A stretch of DNA of 9,031 nucleotides from SOKG01 sp964502665 (GCA_964502665.1 CAZCXP010000106.1:1-9031); one strand, 5' to 3'; shown: positions 1 to 6,197, counted from the first letter of the stretch. Notes: generated by a model from the sequence alone, not told the origin. Made by a program: numbers and translations.

Positions 1-99
1 ATTGAACATAACATCTTTTTATTTATGCTTGGGTTTACGCTGTGGTTGGGGGTGGTGGCTGCGGTGGCCGCCGCCTCGGAAGCGACCTCAATGGTTTAA
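1..99 (+). CDS. 3' end of an upstream gene, probable membrane protein (partial)
   Basis: Frame 1 is open from the first base to a TAA at 97-99 and encodes 32 residues. Most of them form a hydrophobic stretch (FLFMLGFTLWLGVVAAVAAA) that looks like a C-terminal transmembrane helix with a short polar tail. The stop lies 17 nt before the next gene's ATG, and that gene's ribosome-binding site falls in the gap, so this is the spacing expected for the preceding gene of the operon. It does not look like the beta-rich C-terminus of an archaellin. An internal ATG at 25 could instead start a 24-residue membrane peptide. The product cannot be named from this fragment. Confidence 0.45.
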   Translation: MEHNIFLFMLGFTLWLGVVAAVAAASEATSMV

Positions 100-104
100 A
101 CAAC

Positions 105-110
105 AGGGGT
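105..110 (+). promoter_or_regulatory. Shine-Dalgarno site that sets the ArlC/D/E-like start
   Basis: AGGGGT lies 6 nt before the ATG at 117. The frame could be extended upstream to a GTG at 42, but that adds a Gly-rich stretch of 25 residues that overlaps the hydrophobic upstream frame and has no comparable site. The ATG at 117 is therefore preferred. Confidence 0.5.
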
Positions 111-116
111 GGCAGC

Positions 117-791
117 ATGGAGCAGAGAATCAATACCATCGAAGAGGAATTGAAGGTGCTCAAGAGCCAGATCAAGGCGGTGCTGCTGGATATCAAGGAG
201 TACCTGGCGACTGGCAACGGTCGTGCTTATTCTCCTCCTGCGGAGGTTAGTGGGGTGGCAGAGCCCGGTCGTGCGGTCGGCGATGGCGAACCGAAGCGCG
301 ATCTGAGTCAGAGACCAGAGGACAGGTCCACGGGGACGGATTTGGGTGGTGGAGCTGCCGAACAGGCTGAACCTGACCTTCGACCCAGAAAGGGGCAACC
401 TGCACAGGTTGTCAACACTATCGCTATCAGTGAGGGCGGTGGCGGTGGGGTCGTGGACCTGCTGACTATATCCGTACTGGCTCAATGGCTGTCGCGCGCT
501 ACTGCTGCTGTGGGCAGAAATCAAATAGGTAAGCTCGTCGAGATCTATGATGTAACCGGTAATCTGCCACCTCGCCTCAAAGAGGCCGTGCTGCTGCTCG
601 CAGACCTCTATGGCGAAGGTAGCCAGGATGAGGATACTCCGGCGACCGAGTATGTATCGGCAGCGATGAGCATGCAGCTCCTCATCGAGCTCGATAGCCT
701 GCTGCGCTACCGCAGCGGGGCGCTTGAGTCGGTTGTGCTCTCGATGCTTCTTGGTGAGGGAGCGGGCAACAGGAAGGTCAGCGATGGATAA
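117..791 (+). CDS. arlCDE: ArlC/D/E-like archaellum cytoplasmic protein
   Basis: A protein of 224 residues. Residues 2-32 form a charged heptad-like helix (a probable coiled coil, as in ArlC), followed by a Gly/Pro/Glu-rich disordered linker to about residue 110. Residues 113-166 match the pattern of the archaeal flagella D/E domain: a hydrophobic start, L-x2-WL, then VGR at 132-134, an L-x2-IYDVTG segment and PPRLKE-x3-LLADLYG. In archaea these proteins sit in the cytoplasm around ArlH and ArlI and connect the motor to the taxis adaptor. Residues 178-213 form an extra helical tail beyond the usual end of the domain. One gene seems to supply the C, D and E functions. The 3' end overlaps the next gene by 8 nt, so translation is probably coupled. 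The domain match is from memory of the family, and assignment among C, D and E is not secure. Confidence 0.7.
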   Translation: MEQRINTIEEELKVLKSQIKAVLLDIKEYLATGNGRAYSPPAEVSGVAEPGRAVGDGEPKRDLSQRPEDRSTGTDLGGGAAEQAEPDLRPRKGQPAQVVNTIAISEGGGGGVVDLLTISVLAQWLSRATAAVGRNQIGKLVEIYDVTGNLPPRLKEAVLLLADLYGEGSQDEDTPATEYVSAAMSMQLLIELDSLLRYRSGALESVVLSMLLGEGAGNRKVSDG

Positions 792-1299
792 GGTCCTGAG
801 CACCATCCTGCTGGTGGTCGCGGCGGTGGTCTGCGTGACAATGGTGATCAACGCGGTATATCCAGCAATTACCACCTCCAGCGGGGCAATCGGCAGCGCG
901 TCGGCGCGGTTGAATGAACGCATGAGAAGCCAGATAGAGATCGTCCACGCCGCAGGCGAGCTGGACGGGGATGGGGTTTGGCAGGACACCAATTCCAACA
1001 ACTATTTCGATGTGTTCATATGGGTGAAGAATGTTGGAACTGAACCCGTAGTCGATGTGCAGCGTTGCGACGTCTTCCTTGCTGACAACCAGACAGTTTG
1101 GGCATGGATCCCACACGACGGCTACGCTGAGGGCCAGTTCCCACAGTGGGACTATGCGATAGAGAACGGGGCTGACTGGAGCACTGCAACCACCCTGAGG
1201 ATTGAGATCAGCTACGAGAGCCCTCTATCGTCTGGACAATACAGGGTCAAGGTGCTCATTCCAAACGGGGTATCCGATGACTACTACTTCAGTATGTAA
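784..1299 (+). CDS. arlG: ArlG-like archaellum anchor/stator protein
   Basis: A protein of 171 residues starting at ATG 784, with AGGAAGG at 771-777 spaced 6 nt away. An upstream TTG at 724 is unlikely. Residues 7-26 form one N-terminal hydrophobic helix, followed by a Ser/Ala-rich segment and the pattern RLNERMRSQIEIVHAAGEL (residues 42-60), which resembles the start of the beta-sandwich of archaeal ArlG. The rest is beta-rich with Asn, Asp and Trp (FDVFIWVKNVGTEPV at 75-89 is the typical 'vKNtG' strand). In archaea ArlG and ArlF form a filament-like complex outside the cytoplasmic membrane that binds the surface layer and holds the motor still. Position between arlCDE and arlF/H supports the role. 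ArlF and ArlG are paralogous, so the two names could be exchanged. Confidence 0.68.
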   Translation: MDKVLSTILLVVAAVVCVTMVINAVYPAITTSSGAIGSASARLNERMRSQIEIVHAAGELDGDGVWQDTNSNNYFDVFIWVKNVGTEPVVDVQRCDVFLADNQTVWAWIPHDGYAEGQFPQWDYAIENGADWSTATTLRIEISYESPLSSGQYRVKVLIPNGVSDDYYFSM

Positions 1300-1304
1300 G
1301 GCCG

Positions 1305-1829
1305 ATGAGCAATGCAATTGTTACCCTATTTGTCGTAGCGCTGATGCTGGCAGCGGTTCTGTCCTGGTCGCAGGCATCTGTCGGCTCCATGGACTCGGCT
1401 GCCGAGTCATGGAAGCAAATGGTGGAGACAGCAAGGGAGGTGTCGAGGACTGACATCGCGGTGATAGATGTTCAAAAACAAGGTGCATATAGGGAGGTCT
1501 TTGTTCAGAACTGTGGCGAGGTGCATCTCGCCCAGTTTTCCAAATGGGACGTGATAGTGCATTACTATGATGCTCCAGGAAACTACCACATTAGCCGCCT
1601 TTCATATACCGAGGATGTCAGCCCGGGGGACAATGAGTGGGCTGTTGTCACCATATACTCGGACGATAGCCTGAGTCAGGAGGAGGGTTGCGAGCCGGGG
1701 ATTCTGAACCCGGGCGAGGTAATGCTGCTTAGGTCCAAGTTAACTCCTGCGGCGGGGGCCAGTACCAGCAATTGGGTAATAGTATCTAGCGACAACGGTG
1801 TGAGCGCCTCGGCGCAATTTGAGGGTTAG
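1305..1829 (+). CDS. arlF: ArlF-like archaellum anchor/stator protein
   Basis: A protein of 174 residues beginning 5 nt after the previous stop, with only a weak ribosome-binding site; translation is probably coupled. Residues 5-22 are a single hydrophobic helix. A helical stalk with Trp36 and a segment RTDIAVIDVQ (residues 48-57) follow, comparable to the stalk-to-strand transition of archaeal ArlF, and then a beta-rich domain to the C-terminus. Cys70 and Cys129 lie in the predicted extracytoplasmic domain and could form a disulfide. With the ArlG-like neighbour it would form the static anchor of the machine. In the commonly described euryarchaeal order arlF comes before arlG; here the better F candidate is second. 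The family call leans on context more than on diagnostic residues. Confidence 0.62.
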   Translation: MSNAIVTLFVVALMLAAVLSWSQASVGSMDSAAESWKQMVETAREVSRTDIAVIDVQKQGAYREVFVQNCGEVHLAQFSKWDVIVHYYDAPGNYHISRLSYTEDVSPGDNEWAVVTIYSDDSLSQEEGCEPGILNPGEVMLLRSKLTPAAGASTSNWVIVSSDNGVSASAQFEG

Positions 1830-1833
1830 GAGG
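1828..1833 (+). promoter_or_regulatory. Consensus Shine-Dalgarno of arlH overlapping the arlF stop
   Basis: A perfect AGGAGG begins inside the arlF stop codon (TAG 1827-1829) and lies 6 nt before ATG 1840. It favours this ATG over the in-frame TTG at 1819. It is the strongest ribosome-binding site in the operon. Confidence 0.7.
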
Positions 1834-1839
1834 ATCGAG

Positions 1840-2550
1840 ATGGATACACTTGAAGGGAAGACAAGCAGAATAATCTCCACTGGCAATGATGAGCTGGACA
1901 AGAAGATGGGTGGGGGAATACCCCTGAGGTCTCTTACTCTGGTAGAAGGCCAACCTGATTCGGGCAAGTCCGTGCTCACTCAGCAAATGGTGTGGGGCTC
2001 GCTGAAGAACAATCTGACTGCTATGGTGTTCACCACCGAGAACACGGTGAGGAGCCTGGTAACTCAAATGCAGAGCCTGAACCTGGATATCCTGGATTAT
2101 CTGCTTCTTTCCCGGCTGCGAGTATATCCCATAGATGTGAAGAAAACGAGACGAAGCCTGAGCGGGGGCCTAATGCCCTTGCTCACCAGCTGTGTTGCTA
2201 AGGGCACCGATCTGGCGGTGATCGATTCCATCACTTACTACGTGACCCATGCTACTATCGAAGAGGTGCTCTCCTTCTTTGAGGATTGCAAGACGCTTTG
2301 TGACCGAGGGCTGAGCATTCTCTGTGTCGCCCATTCCTATGCCTTCGATGAAAAGGTGATGGTCAGGCTGGGGTCGATGTGTGACGCCCACCTGAGACTG
2401 CGCATCGAGACTATGGGGGCCAAGATGATAAAGATCTTGGAGGTGTCCAAGGTGCGGGGTGCTGAGCTGAAGACAGGCAATATCATCTCCTTCGATGTTG
2501 AGCCGGCCTGGGGCATTAAAGTGATACCTTACTCTAAAGCAAAGGCCTAG
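1840..2550 (+). CDS. arlH: ArlH (FlaH), KaiC-like archaellum ATPase
   Basis: A protein of 236 residues with a RecA/KaiC fold. It opens with the KaiC-type phrase TGNDELDKKMGGGIP (residues 14-28). The Walker A motif GQPDSGKS is at 37-44. The Walker B strand LAVIDS is at 125-130, with Asp129. The ending, FDVEPAWGIKVIPYSKAKA (218-236), is the highly characteristic ArlH C-terminus. In archaea ArlH binds ATP, docks on the ArlI hexamer and is essential for archaellum assembly; it has no counterpart in type IV pili, Tad systems or type II secretion. This makes it the best evidence in the window that the operon encodes an archaellum-type machine. Length matches the family (about 230 residues). It sits directly upstream of arlI, as in archaea, with 4 nt between them. 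Confidence 0.92.
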   Translation: MDTLEGKTSRIISTGNDELDKKMGGGIPLRSLTLVEGQPDSGKSVLTQQMVWGSLKNNLTAMVFTTENTVRSLVTQMQSLNLDILDYLLLSRLRVYPIDVKKTRRSLSGGLMPLLTSCVAKGTDLAVIDSITYYVTHATIEEVLSFFEDCKTLCDRGLSILCVAHSYAFDEKVMVRLGSMCDAHLRLRIETMGAKMIKILEVSKVRGAELKTGNIISFDVEPAWGIKVIPYSKAKA

Positions 2551-2554
2551 AGCT

Positions 2555-3160
2555 ATGACAAGAACATTGCTGCCCTTTGAATATAAAGAAGAGGCAGGGT
2601 CTTCGCGGCGCGAGCCGGAAGAAAGCGATGAGCTCTACCGGAGTCTCCCTGAGGCATTGCAGACGGCCTGTCAGGAGAACAGGCATCTCTGGGACTACCT
2701 GTGCCTGCTTCCCCCTGATGAGGTGGCCATTCCTGAGTACCATCCCGAGCTCAAACGGTCGCACGGTGATGGGAAGGAACACAACCTCATCTACCCCGTA
2801 GGGGGCAACATATTTATCCATCTTTACTCTGCCCCCGGCGGTGGCAGGCCCAACTACATACCGATAGAGCCGGGTCTGACTCAAGACCTGAGCACGGTGT
2901 TTGCTCAGGTAGATGACAAGCTCGTCGATGAAGCCGGTGACCTCATCGAAGCTAAATCGGACGAAGAAAGGGCGGAAGCCCTCGTGGAGTTGGTGGGGAA
3001 GATCTGCATTGAACGTCGCAACGGGGCCAGTGCTGCATCGTCCAGTGCAGGAAGTAGCGAAGGCAAAAAGGGAAAGAGCAAGAGCAAAAAGGGTAAGGTC
3101 GAGGTGACTGCCGAACAGCTCAAGGCCTTGAAGTACGTCATCGTCAGAGACAAAGTGGGG
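2555..3160 (+). CDS. arlI: ArlI (FlaI) motor ATPase, N-terminal part (cut by assembly gap)
   Basis: The first 202 residues of the archaellum motor ATPase. The family N-domain pattern is clear: NLIYPVG-x2-IFIHLY (77-91) and YIPIEPGL (101-108). A helical segment with many Glu and Asp residues follows (120-150). YVIVRDKVG (194-202) is the beginning of the conserved strand that in the family continues into the IDPLM-x-D-x2-IEDI region; that continuation falls into the N run. An unusual Ser-rich then Lys-rich insert occupies about 157-182. In archaea ArlI forms a hexamer that drives both export of archaellins and rotation. The ATG at 2555 has only a loose AAGG site 9-10 nt upstream. The gene is probably intact in the genome; the break is an assembly artefact. 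Confidence 0.9.
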
Positions 3161-3260
3161 NNNNNNNNNNNNNNNNNNNNNNNNNNNNNNNNNNNNNNNN
3201 NNNNNNNNNNNNNNNNNNNNNNNNNNNNNNNNNNNNNNNNNNNNNNNNNNNNNNNNNNNN
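3161..3260. other. Assembly gap (100 N) inside arlI
   Basis: Exactly 100 Ns, the usual placeholder for a scaffold gap of unknown size. The arlI frame before the gap and the frame after it differ by one register, so 100 nt cannot be the true length. By comparison with ArlI proteins of roughly 510-560 residues, about 230-250 residues (near 700 nt) should be missing, including Walker A and Walker B. Confidence 0.95.
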
Positions 3261-3261
3261 C

Positions 3262-3723
3262 CATGAGGTGCTGAGCACTTTCCACGCTTCCAATGTAGAG
3301 AAGCTAATCCAGCGATTGACAGGGCATCCGATCAATGTGCCCAAGACGTATATGGACAACTTGCATGTTGTAGTATGCCAAAACAATGTGAAGCTGTCCA
3401 GCGGAGAGGCCGCTCGCCGGGCAACCAGCATCAGCGAAATTGTTGGCTACGACAGTGTTGCTAATACATTCTCCTATGTGGAGGTGTTTCGCTGGGACGC
3501 AATCGATGATAGCTTCGACTTCGTAGGCAAAAAGAATAGCTACCTTCTGGAGGAGAAGATCGCCATCAAGCGTGGAATCCCTCCCAACCAGAAGTGGCAG
3601 ATCTATTCCGTGGTGGAGAGAAGGGCGAGGATTCTGGAAAAGCTCCATAAAGATAAGGGAGTGACTAACTTCTATGAACTTCTCAACGTTCTGGCCAAGG
3701 CTCAACAAGAGGGACTCTTCTAA
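3262..3723 (+). CDS. arlI: ArlI (FlaI) motor ATPase, C-terminal part (after assembly gap)
   Basis: The open frame resumes directly after the Ns with HEVLSTFHA (the His-box of secretion ATPases of the GspE/FlaI superfamily), followed by QRLTGHPINVPKTYMDNLHVVV, very close in pattern to archaeal ArlI. ISEIVGYD and the F-x-WD segment are also family features of the C-terminal domain, and the tail is a helical region with RRARILEKL and YELLNVL. There are 153 residues to the TAA at 3721-3723. The 3' end overlaps arlJ by 50 nt in another frame. Together with the part before the gap this would give a protein of normal family length. A start codon called at 3268 would only be an artefact of the gap. 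Confidence 0.9.
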   Translation, partial: HEVLSTFHASNVEKLIQRLTGHPINVPKTYMDNLHVVVCQNNVKLSSGEAARRATSISEIVGYDSVANTFSYVEVFRWDAIDDSFDFVGKKNSYLLEEKIAIKRGIPPNQKWQIYSVVERRARILEKLHKDKGVTNFYELLNVLAKAQQEGLF

Positions 3724-5182
3724 GAAGGACTCTGTTGACAGCGAGTATCTCAGCTTTGACCTGTTCTACCAGCTGTCGTACATGTCCTCCATAGCTGCGG
3801 CAGGGATCTCGCGCAGCCAGATATTCGAGTTTGCCAGCCAGCTTCCCTGCAGTTCATCGCGCTACTTCAAAGAGGTCCATATTCTGGCCAAGCAGATGCG
3901 TTATGACTACGCTGTGGCCTGTCGCATGGTGGGGGAGTCGACTGAAGTAGCGTCGGTCAAGAGTCTGTTGCTGCGCCTTGCCAGCTCGTTGGGTTCAGGG
4001 GAAGCGGAAGCGGACTTTCTCGCTCAGGAGGCAAAGGTTCAGGCTGAGGCATTCAAGAATGAGTACGAGCGCGGTGTGGAATCGCTGAGGAAGTGGACGG
4101 AGGCGTACGCTGCCCTTATCGTCTCTGCAGGCCTGATAGTATTGGTGGCTGCCATCTCTATGCTCATCTATGCGGTGGCAACGTCATTCACCGTAACGCT
4201 GGTGGGGGTAACTATCTGCGTCGCGGTCCTGGGAGCCTGGGCGGTACACAGGGTATCCCCCAAGGAAGTGAGGGTTCATTCCCCTTCGTCGAACTGCGCT
4301 GGCTATAGTAGAGCGCGTTGGCTGTTGTGGCTTTTGCTGCCTGCTGCCGTCGTCTGCTTCTTGATAGTTCTGCTGGCGGGTTTGGGGCTGGGATGGGCGC
4401 TTATCACAGTCTCTATCCTGGTGCTTCCCATAGGTATAGCTGGCGTCCTGTTCGACCGCCAGGTGAAGAAAAAGGATTCAGACATCAGCACTTTCCTGAG
4501 ATCGCTGGGAAACGTAGCATCGGCAGTTGAGATAACAGTATCCAATGCCTTGGAGAGACTGGACCTCAGGTCAACAGCAAACCTGGCAGGAGACGTCAAG
4601 CGCCTCCATTCCAGGCTGGCTTCCAGACTGAAGCCGGAGATATGCTGGCAGCGTTTCTCTCTGGAGACCGGCAGCGAGACGGTATACAGAAGCGTGAAGA
4701 TGTTTAACGATGCCGCCAGGCTCGGTGGTGACCCGGAAGAGGTCGGGGAGCGCTCTTCTCTGGTAGCGACGACCCTGGACTTTCTGCGTGCCAAGAGAGG
4801 TCAAGTATCATCCTCATTCACGTTTCTGGCTATTGGCATGCATGGTGCCCTCGTTGCTCTGCTGGTGTTCGTGGTGCAGGTCATACTGCTTTTCGGCAGA
4901 ACGATCGAGGGGGTTTATACGGAAGCGGTGGCAGAAGCCCAGACAAAGGCAGTTGAAGTGTTCAGCTTCAATTTCGGAAGCGTTCATCTTCTCGAAGTCC
5001 TGGTACTGCCCTGCATTCTGGCTCTGTCTGTGGCCAACGCCTTTGCCATCAATGCCGCTGATGGCGGCAACAGGTACAAGATTTTCGTTTATCTTGGCGT
5101 GACCCTTGGCCTATCGGGGTTGGGGCTGGTGATAGTGCCAATGTTGGCAGGTAGAATCTTCACGACGATCCCGAGCATGTAG
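3674..5182 (+). CDS. arlJ: ArlJ (FlaJ), archaellum platform membrane protein
   Basis: A protein of 502 residues. After a short basic N-terminus comes the ArlJ hallmark FDLFYQLSYMSSIAAAGISR (28-47), then SSSRYFKEV and a helical cytoplasmic domain (the first T2SSF-type domain). About seven hydrophobic segments follow at roughly 146-168, 172-191, 216-238, 241-260, 384-407, 438-460 and 469-493. The loop 262-380, with FLRSLGN-x-ASA and ARLGGDPEEVGER, is the second cytoplasmic domain. In archaea ArlJ is the inner-membrane platform on which ArlI works; it belongs to the TadC/GspF superfamily but has the longer archaellum layout. ATG 3674 lies within arlI (50-nt overlap), with AAGGGAG at 3655-3661 at a rather long spacing of 12 nt. 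No other in-frame start fits, because the conserved region begins only 27 codons in. Confidence 0.9.
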   Translation: MNFSTFWPRLNKRDSSKKDSVDSEYLSFDLFYQLSYMSSIAAAGISRSQIFEFASQLPCSSSRYFKEVHILAKQMRYDYAVACRMVGESTEVASVKSLLLRLASSLGSGEAEADFLAQEAKVQAEAFKNEYERGVESLRKWTEAYAALIVSAGLIVLVAAISMLIYAVATSFTVTLVGVTICVAVLGAWAVHRVSPKEVRVHSPSSNCAGYSRARWLLWLLLPAAVVCFLIVLLAGLGLGWALITVSILVLPIGIAGVLFDRQVKKKDSDISTFLRSLGNVASAVEITVSNALERLDLRSTANLAGDVKRLHSRLASRLKPEICWQRFSLETGSETVYRSVKMFNDAARLGGDPEEVGERSSLVATTLDFLRAKRGQVSSSFTFLAIGMHGALVALLVFVVQVILLFGRTIEGVYTEAVAEAQTKAVEVFSFNFGSVHLLEVLVLPCILALSVANAFAINAADGGNRYKIFVYLGVTLGLSGLGLVIVPMLAGRIFTTIPSM

Positions 5183-5205
5183 GCTGGGTTGAAGGGGGAA
5201 TAGAA

Positions 5206-5991
5206 ATGGCGTTAGAAGAATGGGGTCGGCTGGTGCCGCGCCGATTCGGGAGATACCTTACGGCCCTCTTTAGAGGCGGTGGGGGGGACCTTCTTATTGA
5301 GGACGATCCTGTGGGAGAGTTCCTCACCAGGAAAGGGGAAGGGGCTGGTCAAAGCGAAGATGAACAAAGTCCTATGCCAGCAATGGCTAACCCCGAACCG
5401 CAGGCTGCGGGGGTCGGGTTGGAAAATGTTGAGGCACGGGGGCCGGTGGTAGTGGAGCGGGAGCAAAGCCCGGACGGGGCAGAGAAGCTGGCAGAGGATT
5501 CGGTGGAGACGTCTCTTGATGGAAACGAAGAACGGGTTGCTCAGCTCGAAGATGAAGCGGGGGAGATAGTGGAAGTTACTGACGCTGGTCTGCAGGCTCT
5601 TGTGGCAGACAATCTGGTGGAGACTTCTCCCGATGGAAACAAAGAACGGGTTCCTCAGCCTGAAGATGAAGCGGGGGGAGTGGTGGCAGTAAGCGACGCC
5701 GGTGAGCAGGCTCCTGAGGCGGAGAGTGAAAGCGTGGAGATGGCAGTAACGAGTGAGGCCGAACCTCAGACGCTCGAAGCAGGAGGCCAAAGCGCGGAGG
5801 CCGCAGACCCAGCACAGAGGGAGGTCGCTGCCGAGGATGGGGAGGTTGACAGTCTGCTTGAGGTTTTCAAGAGTGAACAGCTCTCAGAGAGTCCAATTAG
5901 TGCCCTCTCGCGGGAACTGAGTGATACCAGCGTCTATTCTTTGCTGGAGGACATGAAACGGATTGCTGACAATGTCAGGAAAAGGCACTAG
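5206..5991 (+). CDS. Acidic repeat-containing protein of unknown function, last gene of the archaellum operon
   Basis: A protein of 261 residues whose family is not recognised. It starts at an ATG with AAGGGGG (5192-5198) 7 nt upstream and lies 23 nt after arlJ, in the same transcription unit by position. There are three parts: a basic/aromatic N-terminus (1-23, with WGRLVPRRFGRYLTALFR); a long, very Glu/Asp/Ala/Gly-rich, probably disordered middle (about 45-205) that includes a 38-residue tandem repeat; and a C-terminal tail (about 211-261) with two likely helices, LLEVFKSEQLSESPISALSR and SVYSLLEDMKRIADNVRKR. There is no signal peptide, membrane segment or cysteine. The layout (short ordered ends and a flexible acidic spacer) suggests a cytoplasmic tether or adaptor, but that is inference only. 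The gene ends the + strand run; the following gene is convergent. Confidence 0.8.
   Translation: MALEEWGRLVPRRFGRYLTALFRGGGGDLLIEDDPVGEFLTRKGEGAGQSEDEQSPMPAMANPEPQAAGVGLENVEARGPVVVEREQSPDGAEKLAEDSVETSLDGNEERVAQLEDEAGEIVEVTDAGLQALVADNLVETSPDGNKERVPQPEDEAGGVVAVSDAGEQAPEAESESVEMAVTSEAEPQTLEAGGQSAEAADPAQREVAAEDGEVDSLLEVFKSEQLSESPISALSRELSDTSVYSLLEDMKRIADNVRKRH
5503..5730 (+). repeat. In-frame tandem duplication, two 114-bp units
   Basis: Units 5503-5616 and 5617-5730 each encode 38 residues (100-137 and 138-175 of the protein). Both begin VETS-x-DGN-x-ER and include EDEAG and V-x-DAG. About 24 of 38 residues agree, and the first 60 or so nucleotides are nearly identical, so the duplication is fairly recent. 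A weaker, shorter echo (starting VEM near residue 176) may follow. Confidence 0.8.
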
Positions 5992-6028
5992 AGGGATGTG
6001 TTGATCTTACTAGCAAGACAGGTCCATT

Positions 6029-6110
6029 CCGTTCGCCCTGAGCCTGCCCCTGATTTACTCAGGGGCCTGTCGAAGGGCCGTTCATGGTTCGACAAGCTCA
6101 CCACGAACGG
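6029..6110. repeat. Composite inverted repeat between convergent genes
   Basis: The ends CCGTTCG (6029-6035) and CGAACGG (6104-6110) are inverted, and about 14 of the outer 18 bases pair (TGAGC with GCTCA is also matched). The internal phrases CTGTCGAAGGGC and GTTCGACAAGCTCA are of a kind found as dispersed intergenic palindromes in many environmental genomes (from memory). It lies between the operon end at 5991 and the minus-strand gene ending at 6198, so as RNA it may also stop transcription from both sides. There is no T-run, so it is not a standard intrinsic terminator. Confidence 0.6.
6047..6065. repeat. Perfect 7-bp hairpin nested in the composite repeat
   Basis: CCCCTGA and TCAGGGG form a perfect stem around the 5-nt loop TTTAC. 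It looks like a 23-nt insertion (6047-6069) splitting an otherwise simple CCCTGAGCCTG/TCGAAGGG element: the CCTG before the insert is repeated at its end. Confidence 0.6.
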
Positions 6111-6197
6111 CATCGCATCTGATCCTTTCACTTTACCTGATTCGTCGGTGACCATCCGCCGATGAATCTTGCCCCGACACTCGGCACTCGCGCCGAC

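Noticed and set aside
41..70. G-rich run that might form a quadruplex
   Set aside because: The runs are mostly GG pairs separated by single bases within coding sequence (Gly/Val/Trp/Ala codons); there are not four GGG tracts, so no claim is made.
96..1001. Long minus-strand open frame of 301 codons opposite the first two operon genes
   Set aside because: It is antisense to two genes with family patterns and good ribosome-binding sites, its protein is Ser/Thr/Arg/Leu-rich without any domain, and it crosses the boundary between the genes. It is a shadow of GC-rich coding sequence.
3268..3723. A separate 151-residue gene starting at GTG 3268
   Set aside because: The frame is open back to the gap edge, and the HEVLSTFHA His-box begins before the GTG; this is the C-terminal part of arlI, not a separate gene.
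117..5182. Tad pilus or type II secretion system
   Set aside because: The ATPase and platform alone could suggest this, but ArlH with its characteristic C-terminus, the D/E domain and the paired one-TM F/G-like proteins belong to archaella and not to these systems.
5212..5790. Minus-strand open frame of 192 codons opposite the acidic repeat gene
   Set aside because: Its Arg/Leu/His/Phe-rich composition is what the complement of Glu/Asp/Ala-rich codons gives, and it mirrors the 114-bp duplication. The + strand frame has the ribosome-binding site and operon position.
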